Shown: piece after piece, positions 1 to 5,759 of the stretch | Layout of the letters: every line of letters starts with the position of its first letter | Numbering within the stretch: the stretch's first letter is position 1 | Source of the DNA: an uncultured Oscillospiraceae bacterium | GTDB lineage: Bacteria; Bacillota; Clostridia; Oscillospirales; Ruminococcaceae | DNA length: 7,123 bases | Reading direction: 5' to 3' | NCBI GenBank assembly: GCA_947522735.1 | Contig: CANNTZ010000088.1 | Location: 1 to 7,123, forward strand | The notes under the pieces: model-generated | Seen by the model: the letters and a program-made list of their open reading frames with translations, nothing else | Databases searched by the model: none | What the model was told of the DNA's origin: nothing | Position numbers and translations under genes: made by a program

Positions 1-85
1 TTGCCATGCACACACACGCATAAATGCGTGTAAAAGTAGGTGCCCGCGCGGCATGAGCGCAAGTCAGCGCCAAAGCGCAGTTTAT

Positions 86-133
86 CCTCGCCAACGGCGA
101 AAGAAAAAGTTAATCATAAGAAAAAAACAGAAT
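86..133. repeat. Repeat module A, copy 1
   Basis: This stretch matches 484-530 almost base for base. Both copies begin CCTCGCC, close a small hairpin with GGCGA, then continue AAGAAAAAGT and AATCATAAGAAAAA. In this copy the hairpin is TCGCC-AAC-GGCGA (89-101). The differences from copy 2 are the hairpin loop (AAC here, GAAA there), one T/C substitution after AAAAAGT, and the length of the A-run. The stem is conserved while the loop varies, which suggests that the fold matters or that the repeat spread as a structured unit. Function is unknown. Confidence 0.75.
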
Positions 134-165
134 CACCCAACTCCGCGGGAATAAGTTAACGAAAC

Positions 166-240
166 CGATAACGTAAGGTCCCCGCAACGCGAAGCGTGAG
201 GACGACCGAACCGCGGATATATCACCGGGCATTGCCCGGC
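166..240. repeat. Repeat module B, copy 1
   Basis: This 75-base stretch recurs at 383-456 with one single-base indel (GTCCCCGC here, GTCCCGC there) and one substitution (GAACCGCGG against GAATCGCGG). It starts CGATAACGTAAGG, passes through a small ACGC-GAA-GCGT hairpin, and ends in the perfect palindromic hairpin CCGGG-CATTG-CCCGG (225-239). Read on the minus strand it encodes a run beginning MPGDISA, but that is a property of the repeat and not evidence for a protein. I infer a short interspersed repeat of the REP/ERIC kind. The exact class is not known to me. Confidence 0.8.
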
Positions 241-273
241 GGCGGCGGGCAGCGCCCGCTGGCATATCCGCGG
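211..273. repeat. Inverted repeat enclosing two hairpins
   Basis: CCGCGGATAT at 211-220 is the exact reverse complement of ATATCCGCGG at 264-273, giving a 10-bp closing stem. Inside it are two more perfect hairpins: CCGGG-CATTG-CCCGG (225-239) and GCGGGC-AGC-GCCCGC (245-259). Folded as RNA or extruded as DNA, the element would be a three-way junction. It overlaps the 3' part of repeat module B copy 1. No terminator-like T-run follows on either strand. Confidence 0.7.
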
Positions 274-382
274 ACAAAACCGGCGCAAGCGACGGTTTCT
301 CATGTTTGCTGTTGCGCAGCGTTAATCCCCGCGGCGCGAGCACGGATTTATACCTTTCGCCGCGCGAACCAGTCAGCGCACT

Positions 383-456
383 CGATAACGTAAGGTCCCG
401 CAACGCGAAGCGTGAGGACGACCGAATCGCGGATATATCACCGGGCATTGCCCGGC
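383..456. repeat. Repeat module B, copy 2
   Basis: This is the second copy of the 75-base module at 166-240, in the same orientation, with one deleted C and one C-to-T change. It contains the same hairpin CCGGG-CATTG-CCCGG at 441-455. Unlike copy 1 it runs directly into a second, tandem version of its own 28-base tail (457-484) and then into module A copy 2. The B modules are separated by 142 bases of unrelated sequence, so this is not a simple local tandem duplication. Confidence 0.8.
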
Positions 457-484
457 GCGGATATGCCGGCGGGCATTGCCCGGC
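429..484. repeat. Two tandem 28-bp palindrome-containing units
   Basis: Positions 429-456 and 457-484 are adjacent 28-base units. Each starts GCGGATAT and ends GGGCATTGCCCGGC. They differ only in the middle six bases, ATCACC in the first and GCCGGC in the second. A third copy of the first version sits at 213-240. Each unit can form a hairpin from GGGC/GCCC around a short ATT-centred loop. A unit length of 28 with an inner palindrome could suggest a CRISPR repeat, but there are no spacers between the units. Confidence 0.75.
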
Positions 485-530
485 CTCGCCGAAAGGCGAA
501 AGAAAAAGTCAATCATAAGAAAAACAGGAT
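484..530. repeat. Repeat module A, copy 2
   Basis: This is the second copy of the module at 86-133, here with hairpin TCGCC-GAAA-GGCGA (487-500), whose loop is a GNRA-type tetraloop. It abuts the tandem 28-bp units, so the right-hand block reads B, tandem unit, A, whereas on the left the order is A, a gap of 32 bases, then B. The two blocks are therefore rearranged relative to each other and are not one duplicated segment. Confidence 0.75.
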
Positions 531-550
531 GCGTCCGCAGTAGCCTCCCA

Positions 551-580
551 TTGTGTAAAGAAGATGATATTGGCAATAAT
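551..580 (+). promoter_or_regulatory. Weak candidate promoter for the nucleotidyltransferase gene
   Basis: TTGTGT at 551-556 and AATAAT at 575-580 are separated by 18 bases and lie in the only AT-rich stretch upstream of the gene at 619. The match to the sigma-A consensus is partial in both boxes, and other hexamer choices in the same stretch are nearly as good. I include it because the gene needs a promoter after the repeat cluster and this is the best site I see. Confidence 0.25.
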
Positions 581-618
581 AACGGTATCAATAAGCATGA
601 TGCAAAGGGGACGGCAAT

Positions 619-3036
619 ATGGACGCGCAGAAAAAACAGGGAACCCAAAAACAGGAACCGCTCGCAGCGATAATCATGGCGGGGGGAGAGGGAAGCAGGC
701 TGCGGCCGCTGACCTGCGATATCCCGAAGCCGATGGTGCGGCTGTGTGGGCGACCGGTCATCGACTATATCCTTGCACTGCTCGAGGAAAACGGCGTCGG
801 ACTTGCCGCGGTGTCGGTGAGATATCTTGCGGAGGCTATAATCGCGCACTATCCGGAGCAGCGCTACGGCGGGATTAAGCTGCGCTTCGCGTGCGAGGAC
901 AGGCCTCTCGGCACCGCGGGAAGCGTCAAAAACTGCCTTGCCGCGCTGGGACGCGAGCCTGGCAGACGCACGGCACTCGACGACATAATTATCGTCAGCG
1001 GCGACGCATTGTGCGACTTTGACCTGCGCAGCGCTTACGATTTTCATCGGCGCTCCGGCGCGCAGGCAACCATCGTCGCAAAGCGCGTGGACGACCCGCG
1101 CGAATACGGACTTATCCGCACCGACGGAGAGCGCGTCTCCGCTTTCATCGAAAAGCCCGCCTATTCTCAGGCCGTCAGCGACCTTGCAAACACGGGCGTA
1201 TATATCCTCTCGCGAGGCTGCATAGATATGATCCCGGGAGGCGAAAAGTACGACTTTGCAAAGGATCTCTTTCCGGCGATGCTGCGCGAGGGCAAGGAAA
1301 TTGCGGTGTACGAGGAAAACGGCTATTGGTGCGATATCGGCGATATCGGAAGCTACCTTGCCTGCCAGCGCGATATCCTTGCGGGAAAAGTCGATCTCTC
1401 CCGTCCGTTCATTCGCGACGCGGCGGGGAATATTGCCGAATACGGTATGCCTTCCGGACGCTTCACACTCCTGCCACCGGTGTATATCGGCAAAGAAGTG
1501 CGCATCGGCGACGGCGCCGTCATCGACAGCGGAAGCGTGCTGGACGACGGAGTAATCGTGGGGGAGGAGGCGCATATAAACGGCGCGGCGCTGCTTGAGA
1601 ACAGCACCGTCGGAGCTATGGCGTCGCTCTCGCGCGCAATAGTATGCGCGGGCGCGGTCTGCAAAAGCCGCAGCATGGCGTTCGAAGGCGCGGTGATAGG
1701 CTCGCGCGCGATAATCGGCAACGGCGCGCGTGTCAATCCGGGGATAAAGATATGGCCGCGCAAAGGCCTGCCGGACGCAGCCGTCGCCGATATGCATCTG
1801 CGCTTCTCCGGCCCGGCGGTCTGCCGCTTCGGAGAGGACGGAATAGAGGGCGGCGCCGGAACGGAGCTGACAGCCGGGCTGTGCGCGCGCATCGGCGCGG
1901 CTGCGGGTGCGGTGTTCTCCAAAAGCACGGGCGCTGTAGCGCTTGGCGGCGAGGAATCGGCGACGGCCGCAGCGTTTCGGCATGCGGCTGCAAGCGGCGC
2001 GCTCTCGGCGGGTATGGATGTGTTTGACCTCGGCGGCTGCACGCGCGAGGTGTTCAACTTTGGAATGACGCTCGGCGGGCTGAAAGCGGGGATATGGATA
2101 GACGGCGGCTGCGTCCACGTGGTGCAGGAGGGCGGGCTGCCGGCGGTTCGCGCAGTCGAGCGAGGGATTGAAAACGCACTTGCATCCGGGGAGCCTGCCT
2201 CCCGGGACGGCTCCAGCTTCGGCAAGCTTATCCCCATCCGGGACGCGGAGGTGCTGTATGAGGCGTCGCTGCGCGGGATGCTCGGCGAGGGACAGCCACT
2301 TGAAAGACTCGAGGTGTCCGTGACCGCCTCGGAGAGCGCCGCCGAAAAAGCCGCGCTGCTCAGGCGGCTTTTCAAGGGCGCGGGAGCAAAAAGCGGCGGC
2401 GGCCTTGTAATCGGGCTTGGCGACGGCGGCGTGACCCTCTCCGACGGCTCCGGCGCATATCTTTCGGAGCAGCGGGTGTTCGGGCTGTGCTGCATGGCGG
2501 AGCTGGAAAAGGGAGCGGTCGCGGTCGGCTACGGCGCGCCAAGGATGCTCGACGGAATTGCCGCGCGTCACGGCACACGGCTGCTGCGCTATATGTCCTG
2601 TCCCGCCGACGACAGCGACAGTGAGGCCCGGCACGTTGCGGCACTCCAGCTCTGGTCGCGCGACAGCGTTATGCAGGCGGTCAAGGTGGCGCGCTTTATG
2701 GCGCAAAACAGCTTCACCGTCCGGCGCATTGCAGAGCTGCTGCCGGATTTCGCCGTCGTCAGCAGAAGGGTGCCGGTCAGCGGAAACCCCGCCGGTATCG
2801 TCGGACGCATCGGCGGCGAGCGCACGCGGCGCGACGGCCCGATAGGAGAGGGCGCGCTGCTGCGCAGCAAGAGTGGCTGCGCCATACTGCGTCCGCTCAA
2901 AAAGGGCGACGGGATCCTGATCACCGCCGAGGCGGACAGCTCCGAAACGGCGGAGGAGCTGTGCAGCTTTTATGTGGAAAAGATACGCCGCAGCGTCCCG
3001 GCCGCAGCTCCGAACGAGACAACCGATAAATGTTGA
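619..3036 (+). CDS. Sugar-phosphate nucleotidyltransferase fused to LbH and degenerate phosphomannomutase-like domain
   Basis: The 805-residue protein has three parts. Residues 15-265 are an NTP-transferase domain: signature GGEGSRLRPLT (22-32) with PKPM (36-39), LGTAG (97-101), the metal Asp in SGD (D129), EKP (178-180) and YWCDIGD with the second metal Asp (D239). It should join a sugar-1-phosphate to an NTP, releasing pyrophosphate in the cytoplasm. Residues 285-380 are imperfect hexapeptides of a left-handed beta-helix. Residues 402-795 follow the phosphohexomutase fold (FGEDGIEG at the start), but the catalytic-Ser, metal and phosphate loops are not recognisable. This architecture is known in cyanobacteria and Firmicutes, usually annotated mannose-1-phosphate guanylyltransferase; the sugar and nucleotide cannot be told from sequence alone. 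The ATG start is supported by AAGGGG at 605-610, eight bases upstream, and gives 14 residues before the first strand. Likely role: activated-sugar supply for envelope glycans. Confidence 0.9.
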   Translation: MDAQKKQGTQKQEPLAAIIMAGGEGSRLRPLTCDIPKPMVRLCGRPVIDYILALLEENGVGLAAVSVRYLAEAIIAHYPEQRYGGIKLRFACEDRPLGTAGSVKNCLAALGREPGRRTALDDIIIVSGDALCDFDLRSAYDFHRRSGAQATIVAKRVDDPREYGLIRTDGERVSAFIEKPAYSQAVSDLANTGVYILSRGCIDMIPGGEKYDFAKDLFPAMLREGKEIAVYEENGYWCDIGDIGSYLACQRDILAGKVDLSRPFIRDAAGNIAEYGMPSGRFTLLPPVYIGKEVRIGDGAVIDSGSVLDDGVIVGEEAHINGAALLENSTVGAMASLSRAIVCAGAVCKSRSMAFEGAVIGSRAIIGNGARVNPGIKIWPRKGLPDAAVADMHLRFSGPAVCRFGEDGIEGGAGTELTAGLCARIGAAAGAVFSKSTGAVALGGEESATAAAFRHAAASGALSAGMDVFDLGGCTREVFNFGMTLGGLKAGIWIDGGCVHVVQEGGLPAVRAVERGIENALASGEPASRDGSSFGKLIPIRDAEVLYEASLRGMLGEGQPLERLEVSVTASESAAEKAALLRRLFKGAGAKSGGGLVIGLGDGGVTLSDGSGAYLSEQRVFGLCCMAELEKGAVAVGYGAPRMLDGIAARHGTRLLRYMSCPADDSDSEARHVAALQLWSRDSVMQAVKVARFMAQNSFTVRRIAELLPDFAVVSRRVPVSGNPAGIVGRIGGERTRRDGPIGEGALLRSKSGCAILRPLKKGDGILITAEADSSETAEELCSFYVEKIRRSVPAAAPNETTDKC

Positions 3037-3037
3037 C

Positions 3038-3066
3038 TTGACACGACGGCACAAAAATAGTATAAT
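3038..3066 (+). promoter_or_regulatory. Perfect-consensus sigma-A promoter for the RNase J transcript
   Basis: TTGACA at 3038-3043 and TATAAT at 3061-3066 are separated by exactly 17 bases, the ideal housekeeping sigma-factor promoter. There is no extended -10 TG. A second partial -35, TTGACT at 3033-3038, overlaps the TGA stop (3034-3036) of the upstream gene. Transcription should start near A3071 or A3072. No intrinsic terminator separates the upstream gene from this site, so read-through could add to its output. It would give a leader of about 310 bases before the GTG start of RNase J. Confidence 0.9.
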
Positions 3067-3243
3067 TCATAATGTACAGGTATGGATTTGCGTTACGGTT
3101 TTGATTTTTATTCCTTGAGAATTTTTTCCGCCGGATGTCCGGGGCTCCCGGCGCTGCTTTCCGGCGGCTATAAATATTAAACAGATCAGCGCTCCGCACG
3201 GACGGCGTCTATTTCACTCCGCCGTCTGCAATTGGAGCACGAC

Positions 3244-3315
3244 ATGGAGCTTTCGGCGGCGCCGGTATGCGTTGCCCTTTGGCTGTTGCGCCCTGAAACG
3301 CTCCGGATTACTTAA
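3244..3315 (+). CDS. Possible 23-codon leader ORF upstream of RNase J
   Basis: An ATG at 3244 opens a frame of 23 codons ending in TAA at 3313-3315, 65 bases before the RNase J start. GGAG at 3234-3237 lies six bases upstream, a proper ribosome binding site for this organism. The predicted peptide is MELSAAPVCVALWLLRPETL followed by RIT. It is mildly hydrophobic in the middle and shows no run of one amino acid, as a classical attenuator peptide would. It could be a leader peptide that couples translation to folding of the leader, or a chance frame. Only conservation in relatives would decide. Confidence 0.25.
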   Translation: MELSAAPVCVALWLLRPETLRIT

Positions 3316-3368
3316 TTTGACGCAGCCGGGCGACGGTTTGTCCCTCCGGCGGCAACACTTGTTAATTT

Positions 3369-3374
3369 GGAGGT
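3369..3374 (+). promoter_or_regulatory. Ribosome binding site that fixes the GTG start of RNase J
   Basis: GGAGGT ends six bases before GTG at 3381. An ATG at 3376 lies only one base after the GGAGGT, too close to be used efficiently, and its frame stops after two codons (ATG CAG TGA, 3376-3384). The long RNase J frame can only begin at the GTG, so the spacing settles the choice. Confidence 0.85.
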
Positions 3375-3380
3375 AATGCA

Positions 3381-5657
3381 GTGACAAAAATCAACGACTC
3401 CGCCGAAAATAACAACATCCTCGCGGCGGAGGAAAAAGAGGGCGCGGCGGGAAAAAAAGAGCCCGCGGCAGCGCCCAAGCCCAAAAGAGGCCGCCCGAAG
3501 AAGAACAGGCCGGCCGTACAGAGCACCTCGCCGAAAAGCAGCGGCGACACCGGAGCAAGGCTTTATGCCAGAATAGACCCCGCGGATTTCGCGGGAGACA
3601 CCGTGAACGAATCGGTCAGCGGCAACGCAAAGCCGGACGGCGCAAGGAAAAAGGAACAGGCCGCCAAAACCGCAAGGCCCGCAAAAGCTGCGGAGTCCGC
3701 AAGGCAACCGCAAAAAAAGCAGGTCAAGCCCAGGACGGCCCGGCCCACGGCTGCGGCTGCGGAAAAGCCCAAAACGCGCGCGAAAAGCCCGGCGAACGCC
3801 GAGACGAACGCAAGGCCCACAAAAAACGCCAAGGCAAGACAGCCCAAGGCTCCCTCGCGTTCGAGGGGACAGGCGCTTGAAAAGGTGACGGAGCAGACTC
3901 TTCAGGCAATGCAGGCCGCTCTCGACCTTGAAATGCAGGACGGCGCCGAAAAAGCGCCGCGCAAAAAACGCGGACGCCCCTCTAAAAAACCTGTAGTCAG
4001 TATAATCCCGCTCGGCGGGCTTGGCGAGATAGGCAAAAACGTCACCGTCTACGAGTGCGGCAACGACCTGTTCATCGTGGACTGCGGACTTGCTTTCCCG
4101 GACGACGACATGCTCGGCATCGACATCGTGATTCCCGATTTCAGCTACCTCGAACACAACCGCGACCGCTTCCGCGGCATAGTCCTGACCCACGGGCACG
4201 AGGATCACATCGGCGGACTGCCATATCTGCTCAAGGATCTCGACGTTCCCGTCTACGGCACGCGCCTGACGCTCGGGCTTGTGGAGGGCAAGCTCAAGGA
4301 GGCCGGGCTCTACGGCAAGCGCCGCCTCAACGTCGTAAAGGCGGGAGACGTCGTCAAGCTCGGCTGCATGTCGGTCGAGTTCATCAACGTCAACCACTCC
4401 ATCCCGGACGCCTGCGCAATGGCGATACACACACCCGCCGGGGTAATCGTCCAGACCGGCGACTTCAAGATAGACTTCACTCCCATAGAGGGCAACGTCA
4501 TCAATCTCGCCCGCTTCGGCGAGCTGGGACGTAAGGGCGTGCTCGCTCTGCTGTCGGAATCCACCAACGCCGAACGCCCCGGAAGCACTCCGAGCGAGCG
4601 CAATGTCGGCGAATCCTTCATCAACCTTTTCAACAGCGCGAGCACCCGGCGCATCATCATTGCGTCGTTCTCCTCCAACATCCACCGCATACAGCAGATC
4701 GTCGATACCGCGTGGCGCTTCGGGCGCAAGATAGCCGTGTCCGGACGCAGCATGATAAACGTCGTGACCATCGCCGTGGAGCTGGGCTATCTCAGGATAC
4801 CCAAGGGTATGCTCATCGATGTGGACGCTGTGGGACGCTATCCCGATTCCGAGATAGTCATAATAACCACCGGCTCTCAGGGCGAGACGATGTCCGCGCT
4901 GACCCGCATGGCTATGGGCGAGCACCGCAAGATCACCGTTACCCCGAACGATTTCATAATCATCTCCGCAACGCCGATACCCGGCAACGAAAAGATGGTC
5001 AACCGCGTCGTGAACGAGCTGATGAAGCTCGGCGCGGAGGTCATATATGAAAAGATGTACGAGGTTCACGTCTCCGGCCACGCCTGCCAGGACGAGCTGA
5101 AAACCATGCTCTCACTGACCCGCCCGAAGTACTTTATCCCCGTCCACGGCGAATACAAGCACCTGAAAAAGCACGCCGGGCTTGCGCTGAAGATGGGCAT
5201 AGACCCCTCGCACATCCTCATCGCCAACATCGGCGACGTCATCGAGACAAACGGCGACACGCTCAAGATCACCGGCTCTGTGCCGTCGGGACAGGTGCTG
5301 GTGGACGGCCTCGGCGTCGGCGACGTCGGCAGCACCGTCATACGCGACCGCAAGCGACTGGCGCAGGACGGGCTTATCATTGCGGTGGTCGCGATAAACT
5401 CCAAGACCGGGCAGATACTCGCCGGGCCGGATATCGTATCGCGCGGCTTCGTATACGTTCGCGAATCGGAGCCGATGCTCAACGAGGCTCGCAGGATAGT
5501 CAAAAACGCCGTCTCGGAGAACCTGAAGCCCGGCATGACCGATTGGAGCAGCCTGAAATCCAAGGTTCGCGATTCGCTGGACAGCTTTCTCTACGGCAAG
5601 ACCGGCCGCAGCCCGATGATTCTCCCCGTAATCGAGGACGTCAGGAATTTGCAGTAA
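3381..5657 (+). CDS. rnj: Ribonuclease J with a long basic N-terminal extension
   Basis: This 758-residue protein is a beta-CASP metallo-beta-lactamase nuclease with 5'-3' exonuclease and endonuclease roles in mRNA decay and RNA maturation. The core begins near residue 205 and is about 554 residues, the usual RNase J size. Visible metal ligands are the HxHxDH motif (H271, H273, D275, H276), H339 in NVNHS, D361 in TGDF and H589 in PVHGEY; H563 and H567 lie in HVSGHA. ESTNAE (393-398) and the GSQGE beta-CASP segment are also present, and the C-terminal domain appears complete. Residues 1-204 are unusual: rich in K, A, P and R, probably disordered, with two AT-hook-like motifs (KRGRPKK at 35-41; KKRGRP at 195-200), five xAR(Q)P repeats between 97 and 155, and a possible amphipathic helix at 164-188. 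The following gene lies 102 bases downstream with no terminator, suggesting one operon. Confidence 0.95.
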   Translation: MTKINDSAENNNILAAEEKEGAAGKKEPAAAPKPKRGRPKKNRPAVQSTSPKSSGDTGARLYARIDPADFAGDTVNESVSGNAKPDGARKKEQAAKTARPAKAAESARQPQKKQVKPRTARPTAAAAEKPKTRAKSPANAETNARPTKNAKARQPKAPSRSRGQALEKVTEQTLQAMQAALDLEMQDGAEKAPRKKRGRPSKKPVVSIIPLGGLGEIGKNVTVYECGNDLFIVDCGLAFPDDDMLGIDIVIPDFSYLEHNRDRFRGIVLTHGHEDHIGGLPYLLKDLDVPVYGTRLTLGLVEGKLKEAGLYGKRRLNVVKAGDVVKLGCMSVEFINVNHSIPDACAMAIHTPAGVIVQTGDFKIDFTPIEGNVINLARFGELGRKGVLALLSESTNAERPGSTPSERNVGESFINLFNSASTRRIIIASFSSNIHRIQQIVDTAWRFGRKIAVSGRSMINVVTIAVELGYLRIPKGMLIDVDAVGRYPDSEIVIITTGSQGETMSALTRMAMGEHRKITVTPNDFIIISATPIPGNEKMVNRVVNELMKLGAEVIYEKMYEVHVSGHACQDELKTMLSLTRPKYFIPVHGEYKHLKKHAGLALKMGIDPSHILIANIGDVIETNGDTLKITGSVPSGQVLVDGLGVGDVGSTVIRDRKRLAQDGLIIAVVAINSKTGQILAGPDIVSRGFVYVRESEPMLNEARRIVKNAVSENLKPGMTDWSSLKSKVRDSLDSFLYGKTGRSPMILPVIEDVRNLQ

Positions 5658-5759
5658 CCGGCTCAATACGTCATCATATAAAAGCTTCCGATACGGTACG
5701 GAAGGAGGAACGATCACTGCTTGGTCCGGGAGGCCGGACACAGTGCATTACAATTTATT
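5658..5759 (+). other. rnj-gdpP spacer with two hairpins and a possible six-codon leader frame
   Basis: Two perfect stems occur: CTTCCG (5685-5690) with CGGAAG (5699-5704), loop of 8, and GTCCGG (5724-5729) with CCGGAC (5734-5739), loop GAGG. Neither has a following T-run, so neither terminates transcription in the usual way. The first stem ends in the start of a GGAGG (5704-5708), and the second holds a GGGAGG (5728-5733) in its loop and flank. A tiny frame, GTG at 5743 to TGA at 5761-5763, overlaps the gdpP ATG as ATGA and lies nine bases after GGGAGG. This arrangement could feed ribosomes to gdpP, which otherwise has no close binding site. Confidence 0.5.

Larger units (their letters stand above)
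1..618. other. Gene-free intergenic region carrying a palindromic repeat cluster
   Basis: I find no credible protein gene in these 618 bases. Reading frames that cross the region do so because repeated GC-rich sequence happens to lack stops, and their products resemble no family I recognise. What is present is a set of direct and inverted repeats (listed separately) plus small perfect hairpins: 14-20 with 25-31 (ACACGCA/TGCGTGT, loop TAAA), 67-70 with 75-78 (GCGC/GCGC), and 356-360 with 364-368 (TTCGC/GCGAA). None is followed by a T-run on either strand, so none looks like an intrinsic terminator. The last 70 bases before 619 are more AT-rich and probably hold the promoter of the next gene. 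Confidence 0.7.
3071..3380 (+). promoter_or_regulatory. Long structured 5' leader of the RNase J gene
   Basis: About 310 transcribed bases separate the inferred start site from the GTG of RNase J. Hairpin 1 pairs 3128-3135 with 3160-3167 (CCGCCGGA/TCCGGCGG) and encloses CCGGG-GCT-CCCGG (3139-3151). Hairpin 2 pairs 3199-3207 with 3220-3228 around a 12-base loop, with one G-U pair. A weaker stem pairs GCCGG (3325-3329) with CCGGC (3346-3350) just before the ribosome binding site. The leader also holds a possible 23-codon ORF. No hairpin is followed by a T-run, so I see no attenuator-type terminator. I recognise no known riboswitch consensus here. mRNA-level autoregulation by RNase J is plausible but is inference. 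Confidence 0.55.

Noticed and set aside
1..60. A tRNA or other RNA gene around the hairpin at 14-31
   Set aside because: Only a single 7-bp stem with a TAAA loop is present. There is no acceptor, anticodon or T-arm pattern.
110..448. A 112-residue minus-strand protein containing two MPGDISA-type repeats
   Set aside because: The repeated peptide is simply repeat module B translated twice. There is no plausible ribosome binding site or domain, and such frames follow the repeat and are not genes.
429..484. A CRISPR array, because the units are 28 bp and palindromic
   Set aside because: The two units are directly adjacent with no spacers, the third copy is about 190 bases away in a different context, and no cas genes are seen.
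373..3054. An 893-codon open frame on the minus strand, longer than the + strand gene it overlaps
   Set aside because: It lies antisense to the nucleotidyltransferase fusion, whose motifs are unmistakable. Its product resembles no family and is rich in R, A and H, as expected when a GC-rich gene is read in reverse. It also runs out into the repeat cluster.
3121..3168. An intrinsic terminator for the upstream gene
   Set aside because: The T-run (3122-3127) precedes the GC-rich hairpin on the + strand. On the minus strand the hairpin is followed by A residues. Neither orientation gives hairpin then U-tract.
3071..3380. A known riboswitch in the RNase J leader
   Set aside because: I could not match the bases to any riboswitch core I know, such as ydaO/c-di-AMP, TPP, SAM or preQ1, so I describe only the stems.
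3312..5081. A 589-codon minus-strand frame
   Set aside because: It is antisense to RNase J, which carries all its catalytic motifs. The frame stays open because of codon bias on the coding strand.
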